64,000 nt of DNA. It comes from Vreelandella nigrificans (GTDB lineage: Bacteria > Pseudomonadota > Gammaproteobacteria > Pseudomonadales > Halomonadaceae). The notes below the pieces were generated by a model that worked only from the letters and a program-made list of their open reading frames with translations, was not told where the DNA came from and did not search any database. Where the stretch lies: the NCBI RefSeq assembly GCF_002374315.1, contig NZ_NWUX01000002.1, positions 301,730 through 365,729 of the forward strand. Reading direction: 5' to 3'. The translations under genes and the position numbers were made by a program. Shown here piece after piece: positions 1 to 8,955 of the stretch; position 1 is the stretch's first letter; every line of letters begins with the position of its first letter.

Positions 1-905
1 TCGGCCTCCGTATTGCCCTGGCGCATTTGAGCTAGCCACTGTTTGACGAGCGACACTACAACACGATCGGGGAGGTGCTGGCGCTGCAGAGTGGCGTACT
101 GCATAAGTACGCTCACACGCATCTCCCAGGTGGTCTCAGGAAGGCGCTCCCCAGTGCGCTGCCAGTGACGAATGCGTGGCGCAAGCCAAGGGTCTGCCAA
201 GGCGCTACGTCCCAGCATGACATCACGGCAGCCAGATAGAGTACGGGCTTTCCAGTAATCCTCAAGCGTCCAGATATCGCCATTTGCCACCACGGGTATA
301 GAGATGTGGTGGCGCACTTTTCCAATCCACTCCCAATGCGCTGGTGGGCGATAGCCTTCATCTCGAGTGCGTCCATGCACCACTAAGCGCGCAGCGCCAC
401 CAGCTTCGCAGGCTTGGGCACACGCTACCGCCAAGCGGCGATTGGCAAAACCCAGGCGAATCTTCGCTGTTACGGGTATTTCACCGTCTAGCGCTTCGGC
501 AACCGCTCTAACGGCACGATAAACGCGTTCAGGCTGGCGTAACAGAGACGCACCACCATCATGGCGGTTTACCAGTTTCGCAGGACAGCCAAAATTCAAA
601 TCAATGCTGAGCGCCCCGAGTGCAAGTGCTTGGCGGGCATTCTCCGCCAGTGCTATCGGGTCTGAGCCTAGCAGTTGCAGGTGTACAGGCACGCCGCTAG
701 GCGTGGCGACGGGACGTTTGGTGAGTTCCGGGCAGTGCTTATAAAACACGCGCGGGGGGAGGCGTGTATCAACTACCCGTACAAATTCAGTCACCGTCCA
801 GTCAAATCCGACCTGTTGGGTAAGTAAATCTCGGGTAAGGGCGTCGATCACGCCCTCCATCGGCGCAAGGCCGATTTCACCGTTTTGTAGTAAATTAACA
901 ACCAT
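1..905 (-). CDS. dusC: tRNA-dihydrouridine(16) synthase DusC, 3' end cut by window edge
   Basis: This is a leftward gene starting at ATG 905 and open through base 1, about 301 codons with no stop, so a short C-terminal piece lies outside the window. The translation begins MVVNLLQNGEIGLAPMEGV and carries the Dus TIM-barrel landmarks: the FMN-binding LAPMEGV segment near residue 13, the TEFVRVVD segment, LNFGCPAK with the catalytic cysteine, and VVHGRTRDEGY. These match the DusC branch rather than DusA or DusB. The enzyme reduces U16 in the tRNA D-loop using FMN and NADPH. It is divergent from oadG with a 127-base gap. A GTG three codons upstream is an alternative start. The family assignment is firm; the DusC subclass rests on motif wording recalled from E. 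coli DusC. Confidence 0.9.
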   Translation of the reverse strand, partial: MVVNLLQNGEIGLAPMEGVIDALTRDLLTQQVGFDWTVTEFVRVVDTRLPPRVFYKHCPELTKRPVATPSGVPVHLQLLGSDPIALAENARQALALGALSIDLNFGCPAKLVNRHDGGASLLRQPERVYRAVRAVAEALDGEIPVTAKIRLGFANRRLAVACAQACEAGGAARLVVHGRTRDEGYRPPAHWEWIGKVRHHISIPVVANGDIWTLEDYWKARTLSGCRDVMLGRSALADPWLAPRIRHWQRTGERLPETTWEMRVSVLMQYATLQRQHLPDRVVVSLVKQWLAQMRQGNTEA

Positions 906-1032
906 GACTTCCACTATGGCGCCATTGCAATCTATTCTGGATGTGGCAGGTTAGTGCATTGCCCTCACTGCGCCAAGCGCCTTTATAGGCTGTTGAGGCA
1001 CCGATAAGCATTTGAAATAAGGAGAATGCGGT

Positions 1033-1290
1033 ATGCAGGATACAGAGCTGCTCCATGAGGGGCTTGCCCTTATGGGGCTTGGTATGGGGTTTGTCTTTGT
1101 TTTTCTTACAGTTTTGGTGATTAGTGTAACGCTAATGTCAAAATTGATTGGCCGCTTCCAGCCCGCGCCCGTTGCGTCACCCGCTCGTGGGAAAAGCGTA
1201 AAATCCTCTGCTTCAAAAGAGGCTGATGATGAAGTGTTGGCGGTGATTAGTGCGGCAGTGCACCGTTACCGCTCTTCGCGCCGTCGCTAG
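1033..1290 (+). CDS. oadG: Oxaloacetate decarboxylase gamma subunit
   Basis: This 85-residue protein has one N-terminal membrane segment (about residues 13-36, rich in Gly, Phe, Val and Leu) followed by a polar tail ending in an arginine-rich stretch. That is the usual form of OadG, which anchors the biotin-bearing alpha subunit to the membrane beta subunit and helps assembly. AAGGAG sits 8-13 bases upstream of the ATG. It is the first gene of oadG-oadA-oadB. Sequence conservation in this family is weak, so the call relies on size, topology and the following alpha and beta genes. Confidence 0.88.
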   Translation: MQDTELLHEGLALMGLGMGFVFVFLTVLVISVTLMSKLIGRFQPAPVASPARGKSVKSSASKEADDEVLAVISAAVHRYRSSRRR

Positions 1291-1384
1291 GTCGTCCTTT
1301 TTGTAGCTGCATTACCCCACTTTTGATAATTTTTTTGTTATTTTTACTACAAATTCATAACATATAGACTTGTGAGCCACGACC

Positions 1385-3190
1385 ATGAAAGAAATAACTC
1401 GTCCTCTGGGAATCACTGATGTTGTCCTCCGCGATGCCCACCAGTCGCTATTTGCCACTCGGCTTCGTCTTGAAGATATGCTGCCGATTGCCGAAAAGCT
1501 AGATAAAGTCGGCTACTGGTCACTGGAAACCTGGGGAGGCGCTACCTTTGATGCGTGCATTCGTTATCTGGGTGAAGACCCCTGGGAGCGCATTCGTGCG
1601 CTGAAAGAGGCCATGCCTAACACGCCTCAGGCGATGCTGCTGCGCGGCCAGAACCTGCTGGGTTACCGCCACTACGCCGATGATGTAGTCGATAAATTTG
1701 TTGAGCGTGCCAAAACTAACGGTGTCGATGTATTCCGTGTCTTCGATGCTATGAACGACCCGCGAAATCTAGAGCGCGCCATTAAGGCTGTGCGCCAAGT
1801 AGGTGGCCATGCCCAGGGTACTATTTCCTACACGGTGAGTCCGGTACATACCCTGGATAGCTGGGTAGATCTGGCCAAAACCATTGCAGCAATGGGGGCG
1901 GATTCTCTGGCTATCAAGGATATGGCGGGGCTACTAACGCCATACGTAGCATATGATCTAGTGACGCGGTTGAAAAAAGAGCTGTCTATTCCCGTTCATT
2001 TGCACTGTCACGCCACAACCGGCCTATCAACCTCGACGATTCTTAAGGCAGTCGAGGCGGGCATCGACAATGTCGACACCGCCATTTCCTCTATGTCGAT
2101 GACTTATGGTCACAGCCCCACTGAGTCTGTCGTCGCGATGCTCAAAGATACCGGTCGCGATACCGGTCTGGACTTGGAGCTGCTAGAAGATATTGCCAGC
2201 TACTTCCGCGAGGTGCGTAAAAAGTATGCCGCTTTTGAGGGTTCGCTCAAAGGTATCGACTCGCGCATTCTGATTGCTCAGGTGCCTGGCGGTATGCTGA
2301 CCAATATGGAAGGCCAGCTAAAAGAACAGGGCGCTGGTGACAAGTTGGATGACGTGCTTAATGAAATCCCCCGAGTGCGTGAAGACCTAGGTTTTATCCC
2401 GCTGGTGACGCCTACTTCACAAATTGTCGGCACTCAAGCCGTGATGAACGTGATGATGGGAGAGCGTTACAAATCAATTTCTAAAGAAGTCCAGGCGCTG
2501 CTTAAGGGGGAGTATGGGTATGCTCCAGCGCCGTTTAACGCCGAACTGCAAAAGCGCGTGCTGGAAGGTGGTGAGCCGATTACCTGTCGTCCAGCAGATA
2601 ACCTTGCCCCAGAAATGGACAGACTTGCCGCTGAGCTGAAGCAGAAAGCCGGTGCAGAGAGTATTCGTCTTGCTGATGGCGAACGGCTGGTGGATGACGT
2701 GCTTACCTACGCACTGTTTCCGCAAATTGGCCTGAAGTTCTTGAAAAATCGTGATAACCCAGCAGCTTTTGAGCCAGTACCCCAGGCGCCTCAAGCTGCG
2801 GCCAAAATGCCTGTAAAAGCTGAGGCGAAGGCTCCAGTGGTTGCTAGCGGCCCAGAAACCTACACCGTCAAGCTCAACGGTAAAGCGTTTGTAGTGGAAG
2901 TTTCAGAGGGTGGTGAGATTAGTGAGGTGCAAGAGCAAGCGGCCTCCCAGTCACAACCAGCAGCTGAGCCGGTGTCTAGTGGTGAGAGTATTGATGCGCC
3001 GCTGGCAGGTAATATCTTCAAGGTGAATGTACGCCCTGGAGATCAAGTGGCAGCAGGTGATGTCGTGATTATTTTGGAAGCCATGAAAATGGAAACTGAA
3101 GTTCGCGCCAGTAGTTCTGGCACGGTTTCTAAAGTCAACGTCAGCGAAGGCGACAGCGTAGCCGTAGGCGATGCGCTGATCGAGCTTTAA
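1385..3190 (+). CDS. oadA: Oxaloacetate decarboxylase alpha subunit (biotin carboxyltransferase)
   Basis: This 601-residue soluble subunit transfers the carboxyl group of oxaloacetate to biotin, releasing pyruvate. The N-terminal HMGL-like barrel has the metal ligand Asp17 in LRDAHQS, Lys178 in AIKDMAG (the position carbamylated in the family) and the HxH pair His207/His209. The conserved carboxylase domain follows. An Ala/Pro-rich linker at about 465-535 leads to a C-terminal biotinyl domain with EAMKMET, in which Lys568 is the biotinylated residue. The gene lies 94 bases after oadG and 11 bases before oadB, so one transcript is likely. Length matches the family. A pyruvate carboxylase B subunit is the main alternative, but the oadG and oadB neighbours decide the assignment. 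Confidence 0.96.
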   Translation: MKEITRPLGITDVVLRDAHQSLFATRLRLEDMLPIAEKLDKVGYWSLETWGGATFDACIRYLGEDPWERIRALKEAMPNTPQAMLLRGQNLLGYRHYADDVVDKFVERAKTNGVDVFRVFDAMNDPRNLERAIKAVRQVGGHAQGTISYTVSPVHTLDSWVDLAKTIAAMGADSLAIKDMAGLLTPYVAYDLVTRLKKELSIPVHLHCHATTGLSTSTILKAVEAGIDNVDTAISSMSMTYGHSPTESVVAMLKDTGRDTGLDLELLEDIASYFREVRKKYAAFEGSLKGIDSRILIAQVPGGMLTNMEGQLKEQGAGDKLDDVLNEIPRVREDLGFIPLVTPTSQIVGTQAVMNVMMGERYKSISKEVQALLKGEYGYAPAPFNAELQKRVLEGGEPITCRPADNLAPEMDRLAAELKQKAGAESIRLADGERLVDDVLTYALFPQIGLKFLKNRDNPAAFEPVPQAPQAAAKMPVKAEAKAPVVASGPETYTVKLNGKAFVVEVSEGGEISEVQEQAASQSQPAAEPVSSGESIDAPLAGNIFKVNVRPGDQVAAGDVVIILEAMKMETEVRASSSGTVSKVNVSEGDSVAVGDALIEL

Positions 3191-3201
3191 GGGCTTCGGT
3201 A

Positions 3202-4524
3202 ATGGAAAAATTAATCACCCTATGGGAAGGCTCGGGGCTGTATAACCTCGAGCTTGGCCAAGCGGTCATGATCCTTGTGGGGCTAGGGTTACTCTACTTA
3301 GCCATTTACAAGAAGTTTGAGCCTCTGTTGCTGGTACCTATCGGTTTTGGCGGAATTTTAGCCAACATACCTGAGGCTGGTTTGGCAATTTCAGCGTTGG
3401 ATCAAGCCATTCATGTGGCTAATCCTGCCGTGTTGCAACAGATGGCATCCACATTGGGTGCCACGCTTGATCCGTTGGCCAGTGTTGAAGCATGGCGCGA
3501 AACGCTGGTGTATCTAGTCAACGACGGCGCAAGCCCTGACCAACTGCGTGCTGCGCGAGATGTTGCAACTAACGTTGGCTACAGTGATGGCTTGCTCTAC
3601 GTATTTTATAGCCTTGCGATTACTACCGGAATTGCCCCGCTGATTATCTTTATGGGTGTGGGGGCGATGACGGATTTTGGTCCGCTGTTGGCGAATCCCC
3701 GGACGCTATTTCTAGGTGCGGCGGCGCAGTTTGGTATTTTTGCAACGGTCTTTGGGGCGGTGGGCATGTCCGCCATGGGCTGGATGGACTTCTCCATCAA
3801 TCAGGCAGCGGCGATTGGTATTATCGGCGGTGCAGATGGCCCCACGTCTATCTACGTTTCCAGTATGTTGGCGCCGGAACTGTTGGGTGCTATCGCCGTG
3901 GCAGCTTATGCCTATATGGCGCTGGTACCGCTTATACAGCCACCGATTATGCGGCTGCTAACCACTAAGAAAGAGCGTGAAATCGCAATGACGCAGTTGC
4001 GTCCGGTGTCTAAGCTCGAAAAAATCGTCTTTCCACTGCTTCTATTGGTATTGGTGGCGCTGTTTTTACCCGATGCCGCGCCACTGTTGGGGATGTTCTG
4101 CTTTGGCAACCTGATGCGTGAGTGTGGTGTGGTTGAGCGGTTAACCGACACAGCACAAAATGCCCTTATCAATATCGTTACTATTGTGCTTGGCCTTGCT
4201 GTTGGTTCTAAGCTAATGGCGGAGAGCTTTCTGGCTCTTGAAACACTAGGCATTATGGGGCTAGGTATCGTTGCTTTTGGTATCGGTACTTCTGCAGGTG
4301 TATTGATGGCGAAGCTGATGAATCTGGTGAGCCGCATGCCGATTAACCCGTTGATTGGGGCAGCAGGGGTGTCGGCAGTACCCATGGCTGCTCGGGTTGC
4401 CAATAAGGTAGGGCTTGAGTCAAACCCCCACAACTTCCTGCTAATGCATGCCATGGGCCCCAACGTAGCGGGCGTGATTGGTTCTGCAGTCGCAGCGGGT
4501 GTGATGATCAAGTATCTGGGCTAG
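3202..4524 (+). CDS. oadB: Oxaloacetate decarboxylase beta subunit, Na+ pump
   Basis: This 440-residue polytopic membrane protein decarboxylates carboxybiotin and uses the energy to export Na+. The family signature GGADGPT falls at residues 209-215, with Asp212 as the essential ion-binding acid. [15 protein letters not shown] near the N-terminus and [11 protein letters not shown] and [13 protein letters not shown] in the C-terminal half are also typical. Starting 11 bases after oadA, it ends the oadGAB operon and is followed by a strong hairpin terminator. In a halophile it adds a sodium-motive route from oxaloacetate to pyruvate. Confidence 0.96.
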   Translation: MEKLITLWEGSGLYNLELGQAVMILVGLGLLYLAIYKKFEPLLLVPIGFGGILANIPEAGLAISALDQAIHVANPAVLQQMASTLGATLDPLASVEAWRETLVYLVNDGASPDQLRAARDVATNVGYSDGLLYVFYSLAITTGIAPLIIFMGVGAMTDFGPLLANPRTLFLGAAAQFGIFATVFGAVGMSAMGWMDFSINQAAAIGIIGGADGPTSIYVSSMLAPELLGAIAVAAYAYMALVPLIQPPIMRLLTTKKEREIAMTQLRPVSKLEKIVFPLLLLVLVALFLPDAAPLLGMFCFGNLMRECGVVERLTDTAQNALINIVTIVLGLAVGSKLMAESFLALETLGIMGLGIVAFGIGTSAGVLMAKLMNLVSRMPINPLIGAAGVSAVPMAARVANKVGLESNPHNFLLMHAMGPNVAGVIGSAVAAGVMIKYLG

Positions 4525-4543
4525 GGCGCCAGGAAAGTTAGCG

Positions 4544-4587
4544 AGCGCAGCCTGCCAAGCAATTGCTTGTGTAGGCTGCGCTTTTTA
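4544..4587 (+). terminator. Rho-independent terminator after oadB
   Basis: A perfect 10-bp stem AGCGCAGCCT/AGGCTGCGCT (4544-4553 and 4573-4582) is followed by a T run. It closes the oadGAB transcript 20 bases after the stop codon. Confidence 0.85.
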
Positions 4588-4600
4588 CTGGTGACTTGTT

Positions 4601-4680
4601 TATTGGCTTAGGTATTTATTGGCTTAGGTATTTATTGGCTTAGGCATTTATTGGCTCAAGTATTTATAGACCTAGGTAAC
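4601..4680. repeat. Intergenic tandem repeat, 16-bp unit, about 5 copies
   Basis: Units TATTGGCTTAGGTATT occupy 4601-4616 and 4617-4632, with near copies at 4633-4648 and 4649-4664 and a decayed copy at 4665-4680. The array fills the space between the oadB terminator and the convergent yigZ gene, ending 8 bases before the yigZ stop. No coding potential is apparent. Confidence 0.9.
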
Positions 4681-4687
4681 AAGAAAA

Positions 4688-5308
4688 CTAAGATGCTTTA
4701 TGGATACTAAGCGGCATTTTTAGGCGGTTTTCTAGTGTTTCAAGGGCGAGGGGGGTGTCCCGTGGCCAACCAATAGTTAGGCGTACGCCGTCACTATCAT
4801 AGTCTGCTTGCTGAACCGGAATCTGCTGCTCATCGCACCAAGTGCGTACTATGGCTTCATGGGCAAAGCTGACATTTAGTTGGTAGTACTCCCGCTCAAT
4901 CACTTCTCGTGTAGGCAGTGCTTCAAGGCCTGCGTTTACGGCTTGTGCATACGCGCGTGCTAAGCCGCCAGTGCCTAGCTTTGTGCCGCCAAAATAGCGG
5001 ATAACAACACAGCCTACTTCGCCTAACCCGCTACCGTGTAAAGCTTGATACATAGGTCTTCCGGCTGTTCCGCCAGGTTCCCCATCATCTGAAAAACCAA
5101 TATGCGTTTGTTCCCCAGGAGGTCCCGCTATAAAGGCAGTGCAGTGGTGGCTTGCATTGGGGTGAGCTGCTTTTGCTGCATCGAGCAGTGTATCAAAAGC
5201 AACTTTATCCGGTGCATGGCACACCCAAGTGAGGAACTGGCTTTTTTCAACTTCTATTACCGCAGTGTGCCATTGAACAGGAGCTAAATGAGGTACTCGA
5301 TAGCGCAA
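4688..5308 (-). CDS. yigZ: YigZ/IMPACT family protein (UPF0029)
   Basis: This 206-residue protein contains the UPF0029/IMPACT N-terminal domain, with FIAGPPGEQTHIGFSDDGEP and GTAGRPMYQ followed by VVIRYFGGTKLGTGGLARAY, which are the most conserved parts of the family. A C-terminal ferredoxin-like domain (DUF1949) covers roughly residues 140-206. Family members bind nucleic acid or ribosomes and the eukaryotic homologue IMPACT modulates GCN2, but the bacterial role is not established. It is convergent with oadB across the tandem repeat. The length is normal. Confidence 0.9.
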   Translation of the reverse strand: MRYRVPHLAPVQWHTAVIEVEKSQFLTWVCHAPDKVAFDTLLDAAKAAHPNASHHCTAFIAGPPGEQTHIGFSDDGEPGGTAGRPMYQALHGSGLGEVGCVVIRYFGGTKLGTGGLARAYAQAVNAGLEALPTREVIEREYYQLNVSFAHEAIVRTWCDEQQIPVQQADYDSDGVRLTIGWPRDTPLALETLENRLKMPLSIHKAS

Positions 5309-5350
5309 TATAGAGTGCTCCTTAGGTGGTGCGGGAGGTCGTGGTTAGGT

Positions 5351-5758
5351 CTAATGGTGTTGTGATGCTGAGTTATGCTGCTCAACACCCATTACCATAC
5401 CTAATACCTGAATATCACAATTATGCAGAAATAGAGCAGGTGTTGCTGAATCTTCAGGCAATAAATGAACGCCTAGTCGGCTAATTGAAAGGCGTTTTAA
5501 AGCAACTTCACGTTGATTGATAGTGACAATTGCTGTTTCTTGCTGCGTGTCATGTTGATAACGACGAATAATTATAACATCACCATCAAAAAGATTGCTG
5601 TCTCGCATGCGGTCGCCGCGCACTTTAAGCGCGTAGGTATTACGCCGCGTAACATGCATCGCAGAGCGCTGCCGAGTTACGGGGGCCGTGCCCATGGAAG
5701 GAGCAGCATGTATTGCATTGCTATGGTGGTGCTTTGGTGCAGGCATTGACATCGTCAT
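5351..5758 (-). CDS. LexA/UmuD-like S24 domain protein lacking the catalytic serine
   Basis: The preferred start is ATG 5758, with GGAG 8 bases upstream, giving 135 residues. Longer readings would overlap ccmA and have no ribosome site. Residues 40-125 align with the LexA/UmuD self-cleavage domain: YALKVRGDRM, then LFDGDVIII, then EVALKRL with the general-base Lys retained as Lys88. The motif that should read GDSM or GMSM reads GDRM, so the nucleophile position is Arg50 (codon CGC, one base from AGC). No helix-turn-helix is present: the first 38 residues are Met/His/Ala/Pro-rich, and the total length resembles UmuD. Two SOS-box-like sites lie upstream and no umuC follows. I infer a non-cleaving relative, possibly a partner or competitor in the SOS response. 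Confidence 0.75.
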   Translation of the reverse strand: MTMSMPAPKHHHSNAIHAAPSMGTAPVTRQRSAMHVTRRNTYALKVRGDRMRDSNLFDGDVIIIRRYQHDTQQETAIVTINQREVALKRLSISRLGVHLLPEDSATPALFLHNCDIQVLGMVMGVEQHNSASQHH

Positions 5759-5829
5759 TGTGGTTTCTCCAATGCAGCGCCCGCTCCCTAGGCGTGAGTT
5801 TGAGTGCAGTGCTGTGTTTATGTTCTGTG

Positions 5830-5845
5830 GTGTTTTTACATACAG
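5830..5845 (-). promoter_or_regulatory. Degenerate LexA (SOS) box
   Basis: GTGTTTTTACATACAG matches CTGT-N8-ACAG except at the first base. It lies 32 bp (about three helical turns) from the perfect box at 5862-5877 and shares a 14-base core with it, so the pair looks like tandem operators for the leftward S24-like gene. Confidence 0.5.
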
Positions 5846-5861
5846 TGTTTGTAGTATAAGC

Positions 5862-5877
5862 CTGTTTTTGCATACAG
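5862..5877 (-). promoter_or_regulatory. LexA (SOS) box
   Basis: CTGTTTTTGCATACAG is an exact match to the gammaproteobacterial LexA consensus CTGT-N8-ACAG. On the minus strand it lies just upstream of a TATACT -10-like element (about 5853-5858), about 105 bases before the S24-like gene start. Binding there would block that promoter. Confidence 0.65.
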
Positions 5878-6030
5878 TGCTAGTGGCGAGTGTACAGTTG
5901 TTTCGTGGACTCATGTTTAAGCAAATTTTGAGATGTCGCATGCTGCGACCCCAGGCCGCATAGCCTGACTGGCGACAAAGGGCCTTTCCGTGTAGAGTTC
6001 GACCCGAAATCAATGTGGCTGGAGAGAACT

Positions 6031-6651
6031 TTGAGCCTGTGCCTACAAGCCCGACAACTGGCATGTGAACGTGATGACCGCTGGTTATTTGAAGGGCTCG
6101 ATCTTGATATTCAGAGCGGTGAGATCGTGCGCATAGAAGGCCCCAATGGCAGTGGCAAAACAACGTTACTAAAAATACTCTCGGGCCAGCTAAGCGATTA
6201 TCATGGCGAGCTTTATTGGAACGGTTCGTTAATGCATGAAGTTCGTGAACATTTTCTCGCCAATTTACTCTATTTAGGCCACGCCCCTGGTGTTAAAGCA
6301 GGGCTTTCTCCGTTGGAAAACCTTGCTTGGTATCAAGCGCTAAGTGGTGAGCAGGGCACTGAGACCCAGCGGGAAGACGCGCTGAGCAGAGTAGGGCTGC
6401 GAGGGTTTGAGGATGTCCCGGCGGGTCAGCTTTCTGCTGGCCAACAACGACGTATAGCGCTGGCAAGGTTAACGCTTACTCCTCGAGCACTTTGGGTACT
6501 GGATGAGCCTTTTACAGCGATTGATCGTCACGGTGTTGCGGCGCTTGAAGCGCAGCTTGTCGCACATGCCAGTGCAGGCGGATGTGTACTGGTTACTACA
6601 CACCACGAGCTAACTGCGTCACCGGTACTTAGAAGAGTACAGCTGGGGTAG
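6031..6651 (+). CDS. ccmA: Cytochrome c maturation ABC transporter ATPase CcmA
   Basis: This is the ATP-binding subunit of the CcmAB(C) complex that releases heme-loaded CcmE during System I cytochrome c maturation. Walker A GPNGSGKTTLLK, signature LSAGQQRR and Walker B LWVLDEPF are all present. I chose TTG 6031 because GGAGAG lies at 6021-6026; the in-frame ATG at 6013 has no visible ribosome site and would only add six residues (MWLERT). First gene of a nine-gene ccm operon, 12 bases before ccmB. Confidence 0.93.
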   Translation: MSLCLQARQLACERDDRWLFEGLDLDIQSGEIVRIEGPNGSGKTTLLKILSGQLSDYHGELYWNGSLMHEVREHFLANLLYLGHAPGVKAGLSPLENLAWYQALSGEQGTETQREDALSRVGLRGFEDVPAGQLSAGQQRRIALARLTLTPRALWVLDEPFTAIDRHGVAALEAQLVAHASAGGCVLVTTHHELTASPVLRRVQLG

Positions 6652-6663
6652 AAGGAGACAGCG

Positions 6664-7398
6664 TTGTCTAGCACAAATGCCACCATCAGTTCCCCGGTAA
6701 TGCCTGTGCATGATCCTAAGGGGGGGCTGTTAATTGCCCTTAATGCCACGTTAAAACGTGACATGATGCTGATGCTTCGTCGCCGCGGTGAGGTATTAAA
6801 CCCGCTGGTGTTTTTTGCGCTGGTAATTACCCTGTTTCCGATTGGTATTTCACCAGACCCTGAGCTGCTGGCGGTTATTGCGCCGGGCCTCTTATGGGTA
6901 GCGGCGCTGCTGGCGGCATTGCTCTCTTTGGATAGCCTATTTCGCAGTGATTATGAGGATGGCAGCTTAGAACAACTACTCTTAGCGCCGCAGCCTTTAG
7001 CAGCACTAGGGTTGGCAAAGGTGGCTGTTCACTGGTTGCTGACCGGCCTACCACTAGCGCTTATGGCACCGCTGCTGGGTATTATGTTGGCCCTACCCAC
7101 GGGTAGTTACGCTGTATTAGCGCTTTCACTGGCGCTTGGCACGGCCAGCCTGAGTTTAATTGGTGCGATTGGCGCAGCGCTAACTGTTGGGTTAGCACGT
7201 GGTGGCGTACTGCTCTCTTTGCTGGTACTGCCTCTTTATATTCCGGTGCTTATTTTTGGTGCAGGCGCCGTACAGGCGGCCATCATGGGGGATGGGGTAA
7301 CAGCGCACTTGGCAATTCTAGGCGCGTTGTTGGCTGTGGCTTTAATGCTAGCGCCCTGGGCTATCGCCGCTTCACTACGTATCAGCATCAACGGTTAA
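6664..7398 (+). CDS. ccmB: Heme exporter membrane protein CcmB
   Basis: This 244-residue integral membrane protein has about six predicted helices. After a somewhat long polar N-terminus comes the family block LKRDMMLMLRRRGEVLNPLVFF, followed by SDYEDGSLEQLLLAP. It partners CcmA and CcmC in the Ccm ABC complex. The start is TTG 6664 behind AAGGAG. The N-terminal 25 residues are poorly conserved, so a slightly later start cannot be excluded. Confidence 0.93.
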   Translation: MSSTNATISSPVMPVHDPKGGLLIALNATLKRDMMLMLRRRGEVLNPLVFFALVITLFPIGISPDPELLAVIAPGLLWVAALLAALLSLDSLFRSDYEDGSLEQLLLAPQPLAALGLAKVAVHWLLTGLPLALMAPLLGIMLALPTGSYAVLALSLALGTASLSLIGAIGAALTVGLARGGVLLSLLVLPLYIPVLIFGAGAVQAAIMGDGVTAHLAILGALLAVALMLAPWAIAASLRISING

Positions 7399-7410
7399 AG
7401 GACGGGAACC

Positions 7411-8151
7411 ATGTGGGCCTTTATTAATAAACTGAGATCACCCAAGTGGTTTTATGGGATTAGTGCCAAGCTACAGCCTTGGTTTTGGGCATTAGCGGCA
7501 CTTCTTTTGCTAACGGGCACACTTTGGGGGCTAGCATTTGCACCTGCGGACTACCAGCAGGGCAATAGCTTCAGAATTATTTATGTCCATGTGCCGGCTG
7601 CCTTTTTGGCGCAGTCGATTTTCGTTTCCATGGCCATTGCTGGGCTAGTGTTTATGGTGTGGAAAATTAAAATCGCTGATATGGCTGCCACCGTCATGGC
7701 CCCGCTAGGCGCAGCAATGACATTTGTTGCGCTATTTTCTGGCGCTGTATGGGGCGTGCCCACGTGGGGCACATGGTGGATGTGGGATGCCCGCCTTACC
7801 TCCATGCTGATTTTACTGTTTTTGTACTTGGGGGTTATCGCTCTGCGCGGGGCATTTAATAGTCGTGATAGTGGCTCCCGAGCGGCCTCAGTACTTACAA
7901 TGGTAGGCGTCATTAATATTCCGATTATTAAGTACTCTGTTGACTGGTGGTACACACTCCACCAGCCCGCCACTTTCACCATTACCGGCCGTGCAGCCAT
8001 GCCCATGGAGATGTGGGCACCGTTGTTAATCATGGTGCTGGGGTTTTATAGCTTTTTTGTTGGGTTAACCCTGATGCGTACTCGAAGCGAAATTTTACGC
8101 CGCGAAGCTAATAAGCGCTGGGTACGTGATCTAATAGAGGAGTTACGTTAA
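7411..8151 (+). CDS. ccmC: Heme delivery protein CcmC
   Basis: This 246-residue six-helix membrane protein of the heme-handling family carries the tryptophan-rich motif WGTWWMWDARLTS on the periplasmic side, with conserved His residues before and after it (YVHVPAA and the TLHQPA segment). It loads heme onto CcmE. It lies 12 bases after ccmB, and its stop codon overlaps the ccmD start by one base. Confidence 0.95.
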   Translation: MWAFINKLRSPKWFYGISAKLQPWFWALAALLLLTGTLWGLAFAPADYQQGNSFRIIYVHVPAAFLAQSIFVSMAIAGLVFMVWKIKIADMAATVMAPLGAAMTFVALFSGAVWGVPTWGTWWMWDARLTSMLILLFLYLGVIALRGAFNSRDSGSRAASVLTMVGVINIPIIKYSVDWWYTLHQPATFTITGRAAMPMEMWAPLLIMVLGFYSFFVGLTLMRTRSEILRREANKRWVRDLIEELR

Positions 8152-8396
8152 TGGCCTTCTCCTCACTTAATGAATTTCTCGCTATGGGTGGCCATGGGCC
8201 GTACGTGTGGTCTGCCTGGGGCGTTACTGCGTTGTTATTTATGGTAATTGTGTGGCATGCGCGGTTAGAGCACCGCCAGTTGCTTCGGGGCTTGAAGCGT
8301 CGTGCGCGACGTGAAAGTCAGTCTGGAAGCTATCCACACGGGTCAGCGCAGGCACCGGTTAAACCTGCTCAAGGGGACGTTCACCATGACGCCTAA
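8151..8396 (+). CDS. ccmD: Heme exporter small subunit CcmD
   Basis: This 81-residue protein has one membrane helix (about residues 17-36) preceded by [13 protein letters not shown], the typical CcmD start, and followed by a basic stretch and a polar tail. CcmD stabilises the CcmABC-CcmE complex and helps release holo-CcmE. It overlaps ccmC by one base and ccmE by 11 bases. Confidence 0.88.
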   Translation: MAFSSLNEFLAMGGHGPYVWSAWGVTALLFMVIVWHARLEHRQLLRGLKRRARRESQSGSYPHGSAQAPVKPAQGDVHHDA

Positions 8397-8895
8397 ACGT
8401 AAACAAAAGCTGTTTGTTATTTTGGGGTTAGTATCGCTAACGGCGATTGCCGTTGGGCTAACGCTCTATGCGCTGCGCGCTAATATCAATTTATTTTTTA
8501 GTCCGGTTCAAATCGCTCAAGGCAATGCACCTATCGAGCGTCAGATTCGGGCGGGTGGGATGGTGAAAGAGGGGTCGGTTTATCGCGACCGGGAAAGCCT
8601 CGATGTTGAGTTTACGGTAACCGACTACGTCGATGACCTTAATGTTTACTACAGCGGTATTTTGCCGGACCTGTTTCGTGAAGGGCAGGGTGTCGTCGTG
8701 GTTGGTGAGTTGCAGGCTGACGGGCGCTTCCGTGCTGACAAGGTGTTAGCACGCCACGACGAAAATTACATGCCTCCTGAAGTTGCCCAAGCGTTGGAGG
8801 AGGCTGGCTATTCTCCTGCCGACTTTCAAGCGAAAGCAGCTAAGGTCGGTGAGCGATTGGAGCAGCAAGGCGTTCCACACGCTAGCGAATACTAA
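8386..8895 (+). CDS. ccmE: Heme chaperone CcmE
   Basis: This 169-residue periplasmic heme chaperone is anchored by an N-terminal helix (about residues 8-28). It has the OB-fold heme-handling domain and the motif [12 protein letters not shown], whose His binds heme covalently and whose Tyr is an axial ligand. ATG 8386 is chosen because AAGGGGA precedes it and MTPKRKQK is the usual N-terminus. A longer reading from 8302 would run 95 bases into ccmD. Confidence 0.95.
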   Translation: MTPKRKQKLFVILGLVSLTAIAVGLTLYALRANINLFFSPVQIAQGNAPIERQIRAGGMVKEGSVYRDRESLDVEFTVTDYVDDLNVYYSGILPDLFREGQGVVVVGELQADGRFRADKVLARHDENYMPPEVAQALEEAGYSPADFQAKAAKVGERLEQQGVPHASEY

Positions 8896-8955
8896 CGCTC
8901 AGGCTGTTCTGCTGCTAAGCAGGCTGTTATTGCCCAGTGCTATCTCGGAGCGCTC

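Noticed and set aside
5759..6163. Longer reading of the LexA/UmuD-like gene
   Set aside because: It would overlap ccmA and the SOS boxes and has no ribosome site; ATG 5758 has GGAG at good spacing.
8302..8385. Longer CcmE start inside ccmD
   Set aside because: CcmE proteins start close to the membrane anchor, and ATG 8386 has a good ribosome site.
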